A stretch of 30,275 nucleotides of DNA from an uncultured Clostridia bacterium. GTDB lineage: Bacteria > Bacillota_A > Clostridia > TANB77 > CAG-508. The stretch is taken from contig CANQZZ010000006.1 in NCBI GenBank assembly GCA_947628465.1, positions 1 to 30,275 on the forward strand, read 5' to 3'. Position numbers and translations under genes: made by a program. Positions 18,339 to 26,800 of this stretch are shown in pieces (the stretch's first letter is position 1; each line of letters starts with the position of its first letter). Below the pieces are notes generated by a model, which saw only the letters and a program-made list of their open reading frames with translations, was not told the DNA's origin and made no database searches.

Positions 18339-19091
18339 TTAACTATTTATAATATCTTTGATAACTTCCCCTGCTATTATTAATCCAGCAACTGATGGAA
18401 CAAAAGATATGCTCCCCGGTACTTGATTTTTAACAGTGCATTTTCTTTTTGTATCAGGGGGACATATACAAGCATTTTTGCAACTGCTCTCTGAAGTCTC
18501 ATCTGGTTTTATAGGTTCTTCTTTTGAATATATTACTTTTAACTTTTCTATTCCCCTTGTTCTAAGCTCTTTTCTCATAACTTTTGCAAGTGGACATATA
18601 CTTGTTTTGTAAATATCTGTCACTTCAAATTTTAAAGGATCTAATTTATTCCCTGTTCCCATCGAAGATATTATTGGTATATTTAATTTATTTGCTCTTA
18701 CTACTAATTCAATTTTTGCTGTAACTGTATCTACTGCATCTACAATATAATCTACAGATTCATCTAATATTTCTTTACTATCTGGCATAAAAAATTCTTG
18801 ATAGATTTCTACATTTGCATTTGGATTTATATCTAATATTCTTTCTTTTGCGACTTCAACTTTGTATTTCCCAATGGTTTTTCTCGTTGCTATAATTTGC
18901 CTATTAAGGTTGGTTAGACATACTTTATCATCATCTACTAATATAAAGTTTTGAATTCCTGCTCTTACTAATCCTTCTAATACAAATGAGCCTACTCCAC
19001 CAATTCCAAATATAGCTACTTTTGCTTTTTTCAGTTTTTCTACCGCTTCTTTTCCAATTAATAATTCTGTTCTTGAAAATTGATTTAGCAT
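18339..19091 (-). CDS. tcdA: tRNA threonylcarbamoyladenosine dehydratase (TcdA/CsdL)
   Basis: 250 residues of the ThiF/E1-like family. The nucleotide-binding loop is IFGIGGVGSFVLEGLVRAGI, followed by LVDDDKVCLTNLNRQI, DAVDTVTAKIELV, and a cluster of cysteines at the C-terminal third (SSCKNACICPP). It converts t6A37 to cyclic ct6A37 in tRNAs reading ANN codons. AGGGG lies nine bases before ATG. Neighbours TtcA and TcdA are both tRNA modification enzymes. Confidence 0.85.
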   Translation of the reverse strand: MLNQFSRTELLIGKEAVEKLKKAKVAIFGIGGVGSFVLEGLVRAGIQNFILVDDDKVCLTNLNRQIIATRKTIGKYKVEVAKERILDINPNANVEIYQEFFMPDSKEILDESVDYIVDAVDTVTAKIELVVRANKLNIPIISSMGTGNKLDPLKFEVTDIYKTSICPLAKVMRKELRTRGIEKLKVIYSKEEPIKPDETSESSCKNACICPPDTKRKCTVKNQVPGSISFVPSVAGLIIAGEVIKDIINS

Positions 19092-19112
19092 CTTGCTTTC
19101 CCCTTTTATTAA

Positions 19113-19940
19113 TCAATACTCTAAATATTTATCCTTAAATTCTAAATAGTATTTTTTATATTCTTCATTATCCTTTATTATATTAAATAATTTTTCATAT
19201 ATATATTTCCAATCAATTGCGTATACATTACTTTGGCATTTGTGTTTTTCAATTACATCTTCAATTTGTTTATTTAATTTTTCATCAGCTTTTGGATATA
19301 GAAATATAGAATATTGATTATCATCTTTTACATAGCTAATATTTCTATATATCTGATAATTATTGAAGAACTCGTCCATAGTTAAATCTTTTAAATACTT
19401 TGTAGTTTTAAATAAGTCTTTATACACTCTATTATATTTTGCCAAGTGGCTTTCTCCTGTATGAGTCTTTTTATTTGCTTTAGTTGTTGCAAATTCACCT
19501 TCTGTATATTTTATTTCCCAATATATTTTTGTTTTCCCACATTCTACAAAGAAATCGAAATTAGTGCCTTCTTCTTTATTGTTTTCATCTTCATATTCAA
19601 ATCTAGATTTTATTTCTCCTTCTAAATCTATATTTAATGTATCTTTTATTAACCTTCTAAAAACATCTTGGTTATGTCTTATTTTCTCAAAAAAATTAAT
19701 ACACATGGCTTGTGATGAATTTAAATGATAATAATAACGATGAAGCTTAATCCCATCTTTTTCAAGTAATTTGTTAGTAGTAATATCTTGTATGAAATTC
19801 TTATTCTCTAATCCTTTTGGTAAAATCTGTGGCTTTAATACGATTTTCCCTTGATAATTATATTTTCCGTCTTTTGTTATTTTTAGTTTTTCTTTTTTAT
19901 ATCTTATTAAATTTTCTATAGCTTTTTCTTTAAAATTCAT
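19113..19940 (-). CDS. PGN_0703-like putative restriction-type nuclease
   Basis: 275 residues. Features typical of the family are HLNSSQAMCINFF near residue 72 and a PD-(D/E)XK-like core: NFDFFVECGKTKIYWEIKYTE, that is, Asp, then Glu-x-Lys. The family is annotated as a putative restriction endonuclease, but no methyltransferase or specificity subunit is nearby. It sits 21 bp upstream of tcdA, in the same orientation. Activity and target are unknown. Confidence 0.65.
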   Translation of the reverse strand: MNFKEKAIENLIRYKKEKLKITKDGKYNYQGKIVLKPQILPKGLENKNFIQDITTNKLLEKDGIKLHRYYYHLNSSQAMCINFFEKIRHNQDVFRRLIKDTLNIDLEGEIKSRFEYEDENNKEEGTNFDFFVECGKTKIYWEIKYTEGEFATTKANKKTHTGESHLAKYNRVYKDLFKTTKYLKDLTMDEFFNNYQIYRNISYVKDDNQYSIFLYPKADEKLNKQIEDVIEKHKCQSNVYAIDWKYIYEKLFNIIKDNEEYKKYYLEFKDKYLEY

Positions 19941-20011
19941 ATATTTCTACCTTTCTTAATTTGTCCAAATATTATTATATCACATAAAATATGAATTGTT
20001 ATTACACTCCT

Positions 20012-20884
20012 TTAAACTTGTTTCCAAAACATTTTATTTTCCTTAAATTCATAAGATATTTTATTTTCATCATATAAATAAGATAAATATGACTTTATTG
20101 TGCTTCCTACAAGCACATATTGATTTGCATTCATTACAAGGTTATACTCGTCAAATATGTTTTTTAAAATTTCCTCAAAAGTTTTTTCTTCTCTGCAGTT
20201 TTCATATATTTTATTTTTAATTTCTTCTACTTTATTTTTATTAAGATTAATTAATTCTTCTATACTTTCGCAGGCTTCTGCATGAGATGGAATATATATT
20301 CTGCCGTTTAGCGTACTTAAATAGTCTAATGTATTAAGGAATTCTCTTACATCATAAATAAAGAATAAATGATATTTTGTGATTGTTTCTTTGCTAAATA
20401 GAGAATCTGCTAAGAAATATACATTATCACTTGTTTTTATTCCTATCATATCAAAGAAGTGTCCTCTTAATGAAAAATATTCTAATTCTTCTGGAAGATT
20501 GTTTTCTATTGAAATTGTTTTAGACTCTTTTGCTAATAAAAATTTATTTCTTATGTCTTTAAAAGGATATCCTCCGTATAAAAAAGATGGCTCTAAAATA
20601 GGGTTTTCTGTAAAACTTTTTTCTATGTTGTATGTAAGTATTTGGCAGTTTGTTCTATCTTGAATTACTTTATTACCTCCAATATGGTCTGCATTAGAGT
20701 GCGTATTTATAATACCTTTTACTGTCCAGCCTTGTTCTGTAATTATTTTTAATATTTTTTTACCTGCATCTTTATCATTTCCAGAATCAATTAAATATAC
20801 ATTTTTATCATCTACTTTGTATATCCCTATGTTAGTAGGATTTTTTATGTAATATGTTTTTTTACCAACTTGTATTAATTCCAT
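20012..20884 (-). CDS. MBL-fold metallo-hydrolase
   Basis: 290 residues. The metal-binding motif THSNADHIGGN (HxxxDH form) is near residue 61. Further ligands are ADSLFS and IPSHAEA. It belongs to the glyoxalase II/beta-lactamase fold, substrate unknown. The C-terminal 80 residues look like a helical add-on (NVFDEYNLVMNANQY region). The second of two adjacent ATGs is better spaced from GGAAG. Unit reads toward the nuclease gene, 71 bp away. Confidence 0.78.
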   Translation of the reverse strand: MELIQVGKKTYYIKNPTNIGIYKVDDKNVYLIDSGNDKDAGKKILKIITEQGWTVKGIINTHSNADHIGGNKVIQDRTNCQILTYNIEKSFTENPILEPSFLYGGYPFKDIRNKFLLAKESKTISIENNLPEELEYFSLRGHFFDMIGIKTSDNVYFLADSLFSKETITKYHLFFIYDVREFLNTLDYLSTLNGRIYIPSHAEACESIEELINLNKNKVEEIKNKIYENCREEKTFEEILKNIFDEYNLVMNANQYVLVGSTIKSYLSYLYDENKISYEFKENKMFWKQV

Positions 20885-21001
20885 CATTACTCTTCCCTTC
20901 TATTCTTCATAATTATACTATTAAACTAAAGTATTATCAATATATCTCACCTTCATTTAATATAAATCATAATATATTATGTATACATTTGGAGGTGAAC
21001 T

Positions 21002-21646
21002 ATGTTTTATGCTTGCTTGATTTCAGCTATTTCTTCTAGTATAGATTCTTTGGGTATTGGTATAACTTACGGTATTAAAAATACTAAAATAACTTTTTCG
21101 GCTAAATTAATACTATTTATAATATCATTATGTGTTTCAACAATGTCTATAAGTATCGGAAATTTTATAAGTTCTTTTCTGCCAAATTTAGTTTGCAATA
21201 TTATTGGATTTTTAATGTTAATTTTTATGGGAATATTTATTATTTTTCAGTCGTTTAAAAAAACTAATCAAACTTATTATAATGAATTTAATAAGCAAGG
21301 AAAAATGTATAGCTTTTTTATAAAACCTTTTGGAATAACTATTCAAATTATTAAAAATCCTATAAATTCAGATTTAGATAACTCAAAAAAAATAGATGCA
21401 AAAGAAGCTCTATATCTTGGAATTGCTCTATCTTTAGATTGTTTTTGTATAGGATTAGGAAATGCAATGCTTGGTATTACTTCATTTGTGTTTCCTTTGC
21501 TAGTTTCTATTTTTCAGTTAGTTTTTCTATCTTGTGGTTTGTTTTTAGGAATTAAATTGAAAAGTATTACAAATATACCTGATAATATATGGTCTATAAT
21601 ATCTGGGTTGCTACTTATTTTTATAGGTTTGTCAAAATTATATTAG
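21002..21646 (+). CDS. YtaF/MntP-type membrane protein (sporulation membrane protein or Mn efflux family)
   Basis: 214 residues with six hydrophobic segments. Two halves each hold an S-x-D motif: SAISSSIDSLGIGITYGIKN and GIALSLDCFCIGLGNAM. This is the MntP fold; the long middle loop (residues of about 93-140) is like B. subtilis YtaF, a forespore membrane protein of unknown function. GGAGG lies six bases before ATG 21002. The gene stands alone and reads away from the MBL gene. Confidence 0.78.
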   Translation: MFYACLISAISSSIDSLGIGITYGIKNTKITFSAKLILFIISLCVSTMSISIGNFISSFLPNLVCNIIGFLMLIFMGIFIIFQSFKKTNQTYYNEFNKQGKMYSFFIKPFGITIQIIKNPINSDLDNSKKIDAKEALYLGIALSLDCFCIGLGNAMLGITSFVFPLLVSIFQLVFLSCGLFLGIKLKSITNIPDNIWSIISGLLLIFIGLSKLY

Positions 21647-21669
21647 AGGCAATTTTAAAATATACAAAA

Positions 21670-21918
21670 CTATTTTAAAATCAGTTTCCCCATATTTTCT
21701 AAACCATTCTTTTCAGGTTTTATTAGATTTTTCTTATTGTAATAATATTTATCAATAAGATATTTTAAATAATTAGATGAATTTTTATGATTATATAGTG
21801 TGTCAATATATTCTTGTACTTCTGGAACATTTCTGTTTTTTCGAAGTAATTTCAGTTGCTCGGTAATATTTTCTTTTTGTTTTAAAAGGTTACTAATTAT
21901 AGAATTTTCTTCTGACAT
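21670..21918 (-). CDS. Small coiled-coil protein, unknown
   Basis: 82 residues, mostly charged and helical (ENSIISNLLKQKENITEQLKLLRKNR), with a Tyr/Lys-rich second half. No family recognised. An excellent AAGGAGG lies eight bases before ATG, so it is probably a real gene. It converges with the YtaF-like gene and reads away from tRNA-Pro; TATAAT sits just upstream of the binding site. Confidence 0.6.
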   Translation of the reverse strand: MSEENSIISNLLKQKENITEQLKLLRKNRNVPEVQEYIDTLYNHKNSSNYLKYLIDKYYYNKKNLIKPEKNGLENMGKLILK

Positions 21919-21966
21919 ATTTTATACCTCCTTGGTATATTATAACATATTTTTTTATAAAAACTC

Positions 21967-21995
21967 TTGCATATCAGCATAAAATATGTTATTAT
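21967..21995 (+). promoter_or_regulatory. Promoter of tRNA-Pro(TGG)
   Basis: TTGCAT (21967-21972) and TATTAT (21990-21995) with 17 bp between them, about 31 bp upstream of the tRNA. Confidence 0.7.
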
Positions 21996-22026
21996 TTATA
22001 AGCATTTAAAATTTAAACTAATATTT

Positions 22027-22102
22027 CGGGGTGTGGCTCAGTTGGTAGAGCGCGTGGTTTGGGACCATGAGGTCGCACGTTCGATCCGTGTCACCCCGAC
22101 CA
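22027..22102 (+). tRNA. tRNA-Pro, anticodon TGG, CCA encoded
   Basis: The acceptor CGGGGTG pairs with CACCCCG. The anticodon stem CGTGG/CCATG encloses the loop TTTGGGA (anticodon TGG). The T loop is TTCGATC and the gene ends with encoded CCA. Confidence 0.95.
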
Positions 22103-22123
22103 AAAAAGAATAAAATGCGAAAT

Positions 22124-22152
22124 AGTATTAACGAAAATATTTTGTTAATACT
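22124..22152 (+). terminator. Terminator after tRNA-Pro
   Basis: AGTATTAAC (22124-22132) pairs with GTTAATACT (22144-22152), followed by a run of T. Confidence 0.8.
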
Positions 22153-22221
22153 TTTTTTAAATTTATAACTTTTTTTCAGATGAAAATGAAAGAAAAAGAA
22201 AGAATGGAGAAATTTGAGTAA

Positions 22222-22734
22222 ATGGTAATAATTATTATTGATATTATTTTTATTGTAGTAACATATTTTTTGTGGAATAAATATGGAAAAGATTCAATGT
22301 TGGACTCCATTGACTATGAAAGTTACCCACCAAACCATTTAAATAGTGCAGAAGTTGGACAAATATATAGGGGATATACTGAGGACGTAGATATTCTATC
22401 ATTAGTTATATATTTAGCTAATAAAGGATATTTGAAAATTGAAAAAATTAAAGAAGCAATTAATCTTAGATTTAATAGAACACCATCAAGATCTTTTAAA
22501 ATTTCAAAACTAAAAGACTATGATGGAACTAACAAAAATGAAAAAACTTTTTTCAATGAATTATTTGCACATAGCGATGAAGTAACAAAGAAATTCGATA
22601 CAATAAATTTGCAAATGCCAGAATGGTTTAGTGGTAACCTTGAATATGAAACGCCAAAAATCAATAGAGATATTAATATTACATTTGAGCAAATATGTGT
22701 TGCAATGATAACGCATTCACAAACAAACTATTAA
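22222..22734 (+). pseudogene. Truncated DUF2207-type membrane protein
   Basis: 170 residues. A short hydrophobic N-terminus is followed by NKYGKDSM, ESYPPNHLNSAEVGQIYRG and LVIYLANKGYLKIEKI. This is the central part of DUF2207 proteins (W-x-x-y-G, YPP, P-AevG, LA-rGYl). Full family members are 500 or more residues, with an extracellular N-terminal domain and C-terminal membrane segments. Both are missing here. The reading frame ends abruptly beside the foreign-looking gene. Only about 120 bp separate it from tRNA-Pro, so it looks like a remnant left after insertion or deletion next to a tRNA. Confidence 0.6.
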
Positions 22735-22742
22735 ATAAAAAA

Positions 22743-22768
22743 CCAGTGTCATCTTTCGATGACACTGG
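22743..22768 (-). terminator. Perfect rho-independent terminator of the small minus-strand gene
   Basis: CCAGTGTCATC (22743-22753) pairs perfectly with GATGACACTGG (22758-22768). Read on the minus strand the loop is GAAA and the stem is followed by TTTTTTATTT, directly after the gene ending at 22776. Confidence 0.92.
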
Positions 22769-22775
22769 AAAAAGA

Positions 22776-23051
22776 TTACCACGAAATTTTAAAACAAGGT
22801 GCTCCACCACGTTCATTAGAAACATAAACATGATATCCCTTCTCACGAAGTTCTTCGCACGTTTGCTTTGAAATGGTAGAATTAAAAAACCAAACATACC
22901 GTTCACCTGCAGAACTTCTCTTCTGAATTTCAACAAGAATTTTTTCAGCAGTTTTCGTGGACCAATTTTTCGCGGTCTTTGCAAGTATTTCTTGTGCAGG
23001 CGGAAAAGTTGTTTCAATTTCAGTATTCTTTTTTTTCTGTTTTTTAATCAT
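22776..23051 (-). CDS. Small phage-like or horizontally acquired protein with a regulated leader
   Basis: 91 residues from the ATG at 23051, which follows TTTGGAGGG. A TTG further upstream would run through the leader hairpins and is rejected. A basic N-terminus (MIKKQKKKN) precedes an alpha/beta domain ending in ELREKGYHVYVSNERGG...FKISW. This end resembles small phage hypothetical proteins closing with GY-x-V...ISW, from memory only. Base composition is clearly richer in G+C than its neighbours, and arginine uses CGT twice and CGG once (codon 51, 22901-22899, after GAA). It has its own strong promoter and terminator. Function unknown. Confidence 0.7.
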   Translation of the reverse strand: MIKKQKKKNTEIETTFPPAQEILAKTAKNWSTKTAEKILVEIQKRSSAGERYVWFFNSTISKQTCEELREKGYHVYVSNERGGAPCFKISW

Positions 23052-23059
23052 AATTTTTA

Positions 23060-23129
23060 CCCTCCAAATAATTATTTCGGAGGTTTGCACCTCCGAAAAA
23101 AATTTCAAAGGTGCAACAAAAATGTTACA
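23060..23129 (-). promoter_or_regulatory. 5' leader with a chain of mutually exclusive hairpins controlling the SD
   Basis: On the minus strand, in order: segment 0 TGTAACA (23129-23123); 1 TTGCACCTTTGAAA (23116-23103); 2 TTTCGGAGGTGCAA (23098-23085); 3 ACCTCCGAAA (23084-23075); 4 TTTGGAGGG, the SD (23068-23060). Segment 0 pairs with TGTTGCA, which includes the start of segment 1. Segment 1 pairs with 2 (14 bp, two G-U, UUUU loop). Segment 2 pairs with 3 (10 perfect bp, GCAA tetraloop). CCTCC of 3 pairs with GGAGG of 4. Pairings 0:1 plus 2:3 leave the SD free; 1:2 plus 3:4 hide it. This looks like a translational switch; the ligand or signal is unknown. Confidence 0.7.
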
Positions 23130-23138
23130 ACCTTATAG

Positions 23139-23167
23139 ATTGTACTATATTTTATTTAAAAAGTCAA
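23139..23167 (-). promoter_or_regulatory. Promoter of the small gene at 22776-23051
   Basis: On the minus strand TTGACT (23167-23162), a 17-bp spacer and TACAAT (23144-23139). Transcription should start near 23132, giving a leader of about 80 nt. Confidence 0.8.
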
Positions 23168-23248
23168 ATTTTCTATATTACACATAACCTAATACACAAA
23201 TGCACGCTACTAAAATCCACATATATTTGATTTGTTTATTAATCTCTA

Positions 23249-23767
23249 TTAAAGCCAATTTTCTACCTTATTCTTTGAAATATCTACTTTGCTGCCAGTT
23301 ATCGCTAAGTTATAATCTAATATCTTTGCTCCTTTACAAACTCTTTTTACTTGTGCTGGTATAGAGGCAAGTCCTGAGCCCTCATGTGTTGTAAATATTT
23401 TAACTGTTTTTCCTGTAAAATTTAATCTTCTTAGTTGTACAACCAGCTCTTGAGGCATAAGTCCCCAATATACTGGTGAGCCTATGAATATAACATCATA
23501 TTTAGATATATCATCTAAATATTCTTTTAATTCTAAATCTTCATCTAAATTTTGTCTTTTCCTCGCTTCCTTTATGCAAACACTATATTTAGGTGAATAT
23601 CCTTTTACACCTTCTACTTTAAATAAATCTACATCTATAAAATCTTTAATATACTCTGCAACTTTTTCTGTGTTTCCCTTTTCAATATATCCTACATTAT
23701 AGTTTTCGTCTGCTCTGGAAAAATATATAATTAAACATTTTTTATTTTTATAACTTTCTATACTCAT
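23249..23767 (-). CDS. Flavodoxin-family protein
   Basis: 172 residues. The FMN phosphate-binding region is IIYFSRADENYNVG...KGNTEKVAEYI, and the second loop is FIGSPVYWGLMPQELV. The end, GKTVKIFTTHEGSGLAS, is typical of the flavodoxin_4 family rather than of classic electron-carrier flavodoxins. Partner and role are unknown. The ATG at 23767 follows AAGGGGG by seven bases; the upstream in-frame extension has no binding site. It lies about 80 bp downstream of the permease gene in the same orientation. Confidence 0.82.
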   Translation of the reverse strand: MSIESYKNKKCLIIYFSRADENYNVGYIEKGNTEKVAEYIKDFIDVDLFKVEGVKGYSPKYSVCIKEARKRQNLDEDLELKEYLDDISKYDVIFIGSPVYWGLMPQELVVQLRRLNFTGKTVKIFTTHEGSGLASIPAQVKRVCKGAKILDYNLAITGSKVDISKNKVENWL

Positions 23768-23848
23768 ATTTATTCCCCCTTGCCACTTCATTATATACCA
23801 AAAGATGTTAATATGGAACATATAAGTAAAAAAGTCTTCTATAAATTA

Positions 23849-25946
23849 TTAATCTTCTTTAATAATATTTTTACTTTCAAAATATGTTGCGATAAAATAT
23901 GCACCGTAAATTACTCCTATAACAATTATAGTAACTATAATTGAAGGTATTAAATCTTCTGTTTTTGTAATGCCTGATAAAACATTTAATGCAAATTTTA
24001 CTCCAAATATAGAGTGAATTATAGCTAAAGCAAGTGGCATGCCAAAGAATATTCCTATTTGCTTAAACAATGCTTTATTTATCATTTTTTCATCACAGCC
24101 AATTTTTCGTAATATTGTATATCTTTGTCTGTTGTCTGTGCTTTCAGTTAATTGTTTCAATGCTAAAATAACTGAACTTGCAATTAAAAATATTAGTCCT
24201 AAATAAATTGCTATAAATATTATAATTGTTGTTAGTCCAAGGCTTGATTCAACTAATGTAATTCTTGTTGCGCCATTCAACTCTATTCCCTTTTTATCTA
24301 AATTTTGAATAAGACTAGAACTATTCTCTGCAAAAATTTCTTCAATTTCTTCTTTTTCTTTATCACCTTTCGCATTATAGTTAGCAACTAAAAACCATTT
24401 TTGTTGCATTTCTTTGCTTAAATTGCAACTGTCTGGTACTATTAAAATTCCTGTGTTTGTATGACTTGTTGACATATCAACAAAGCCTTCTTTGCATTCG
24501 TTGTATTTTGTTTTATACTCTTTTCCTGCAATTTTCAAAGTATTATTTCCATCTTCTAATACTCTATTCCTTATCATTTCTTGATTGTCAAAATCGCAAA
24601 GCATAATATATTCGTCATCTTCTAAAGTATATTTCTCTATTTTATATAATTCTGCAATTTTATTATAGTCTGATATTTTTATAATCTTTTCAGGTGAACT
24701 ATATATAAGGAAAGGATACTTATTATGAATTTCTGCAAATTCATCTGACAAAAAGTCTTTTAGGGTTAAGTCCTCACTTGCATATATTGGTATGTCAACA
24801 ATATCTTTTAATAAATTCATATCAAGTCCATTGTTTTTTAAAGTTTCTGATATAGGTATTCTAGAGTCTTCTCTTTGCTCTTTGGTTGCTTGTACTTCTA
24901 TTTCCAAATTATATGCATTTGTATAAGTTTCTTTTATATAAGCTTCTTTTTCTAAATTGATATCTACTGGCGTCATTTCTATTAAGTCTTTTTGCATTGA
25001 GTTTCTTAAAGATAAACTTGAAGAAAGAATTGTAATTGTCATAAATAGCATTATACAAATTACACTCATAGAAATAACTGTTGTGTTAATTTTATTATTA
25101 ATTTGTCTTAGTACAAACATATTAGTATCTTTCAAGTATATTTTCTTCATCTTTTGTATCATAATTAAAATAAATCCTGATAATGACCAGAAAATTGCAA
25201 GTGTTCCAACAGTTCCCATAAGGAATATTTTTACAAATTTGCCTGCATCATTTATTGTATTTGATTTTGCAGTTACGATATAGTAAGCATAACCTAAAAT
25301 GCTTGCACCTATTGCAAATACAATAATCGCTAAAAATGGATTTCTTATTTTAACTTTTTCATTTTTCTTCATTGCATTTAATAAATTTATTAGTTTATAT
25401 TTTGAGATTGTAAATGCACTAAAAATTATTACTGCTAAATACATTACTGCAAAATAAATACAAGTTTTTATACAAGCATCTTTTGAAAATACAAATTGAA
25501 ATTTAGTCATATCTGCTTCAAACATTTTTGCAACTAGTATAGACATAAATTGTGATGCAAATATACCAACTACAAGTCCTATCCCTAAAGAAATAATACC
25601 TACAAATACTGTTTCTAAAAGTATAATTTTTGAAATTTGCCATTTCCCCATTCCGAAGCATCATATACATTCCAAATTCTTTTTTCCTTCGATTTATCAA
25701 AAAATTATTTGCGTATACTATAAGAAGTCCTAATACAACTGATACAAATACCGATACTACTCCAAGCATACTTATCATAAGTTTTATAATTTCCCTTGTA
25801 GACTGAGATACTTCTAGCATTGCTTGCTGACTGTCTAGAGAATTAAACATATAAAAGATTGCTATTCCTAAAACTAATGTTAAAAAATATATGCTGTAAT
25901 CTTTTATACTTCTAGCCATATTTTTAAATGATAACTTAAATAACAT
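23849..25946 (-). CDS. BceB-like ABC transporter permease (needs +1 frameshift)
   Basis: Skipping the C at 25655 joins both frames into about 698 residues. The N-terminus, MLFKLSFKNMARSIKDYSIYFLTLVLGIAIFYMFNS, is the classic start of BceB/FtsX-type permeases. Two FtsX-like halves are separated by a large extracytoplasmic region (about residues 310-550), which contacts peptide antibiotics or their undecaprenyl targets in the family. The C-terminus has the second FtsX core. The start at ATG 25946 overlaps the end of the ATPase gene by 11 bp and follows GGAGG within it; an upstream GTG is less likely. It acts with the ATPase to detoxify or sense cell-wall antibiotics (family knowledge). Confidence 0.85.
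25653..25655 (-). other. Candidate +1 frameshift site (CTT CGG A) in bceB
   Basis: In-frame CGG at codon 98 after CTT. Dropping the C gives GGA ATG GGG AAA, i.e. MML-GMGKWQISK, the conserved cytoplasmic loop of BceB permeases. The zero frame instead ends within about 50 codons. Confidence 0.8.
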
Positions 25947-26704
25947 CACTTGCGTCACCTCCGAGAAGTGTTTGGACCTCTATTATTTTTTCAAAAAATT
26001 GTTTTCGCGTATCATCACCTTTAAACAATTCATTGAAGATTTTTCCATCTTTAATAAACAGAATCCTATTTGCATAAGAAGCTGTAAAAGCATCGTGAGT
26101 TACCATTAATATTGTTGAATTTAGTTTTTGATTTAAAAATTCAAAACTTTCTAATAGCTTTCGACTAGATTTTGAATCTAATGCTCCGAGTTGGTTCATC
26201 AGCTAAAACGAGTTTAGGATTTGTAATAATCGCCCTTCCAGAAGCGACTCTTTGCTTTTGTCCTCCAGATATTTGGTATGGATATTTTTTTAGAATATCT
26301 TTTATTTCTAATTTTTGTGCAATCTCATTTACTCTTTTATTAATTTCTTTTGCATTTACTCTTTGAATTGTTAATGCTAAGGCAATATTTTCGTAGCAAG
26401 TTAGTGTGTCTAATAAATTAAAATCTTGAAAAATAAAACCCAATTCCTCTCTCCTAAATTTATTTAATTTATTGCCTCTTAATTTTGTAATGTCTAATCC
26501 ATCTACTAAAATATGACCACTAGTTACTCTATCTATTGTAGATATACAATTTAAAAGAGTAGTTTTCCCAGAGCCTGATGCACCCATAATTCCAAGGAAT
26601 TCTCCCTTTTCAACATTAAAACTTATACCATCTAATGCTTTCGTCAAGTTAGATTTGTTTCCATAGTATTTTTCTATTTGTTTAACCTCTAAAATATTTT
26701 CCAT
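25936..26704 (-). CDS. BceA-like ABC transporter ATPase (needs +1 frameshift)
   Basis: About 255 residues when the C at 26188 is skipped. Walker A is GASGSGKTTLLNCIS, the signature is ISGGQKQRVASGRAI, Walker B with D-loop is LVLADEPT-GALDSKSSRK (dash marks the shift), and the H-loop is MVTHD. Length and sequence match MacB/BceA-type ATPases. Without the shift the protein ends directly after Walker B and cannot work. ATG 26704 follows GGAG by eight bases. The permease gene overlaps its 3' end, the usual coupling in this family. Confidence 0.88.
26186..26188 (-). other. Candidate +1 frameshift site (ACT CGG A) in bceA
   Basis: In-frame CGG at codon 173, between Thr and the invariant Gly of DEPTGALD. 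Dropping the C restores GGA GCA TTA GAT. This is the clearest of the five sites because the motif is near-universal in ABC ATPases. Confidence 0.85.
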
Positions 26705-26779
26705 AATATATGCTCCCTTCATCTAACTTAAATTTTAGCATCTATTGTTTTTACTTGCCATCGATTTACATTACATCTC

Positions 26780-26799
26780 CCTTACATTTTTGCAAGGTT
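26780..26799. promoter_or_regulatory. Candidate BceR-type operator upstream of bceA
   Basis: CCTTACA-TTTT-TGCAAGG (26780-26797) is an imperfect dyad. It has the same half-sites as the palindrome in front of bceR at 28602-28623. Reading toward bceA it is followed by a TGGCAA-N17-TAAAAT promoter-like sequence before the start. Confidence 0.6.
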
Positions 26800-26800
26800 C

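Noticed and set aside
22679..23017. Overlapping 112-residue frame on the minus strand
   Set aside because: It is the +1 shadow of the small gene and runs through the terminator; no family-like sequence and no binding site.
22776..23108. 110-residue version of the small gene starting at TTG 23108
   Set aside because: It would translate through the leader hairpins and lacks a binding site; ATG 23051 follows TTTGGAGGG directly.
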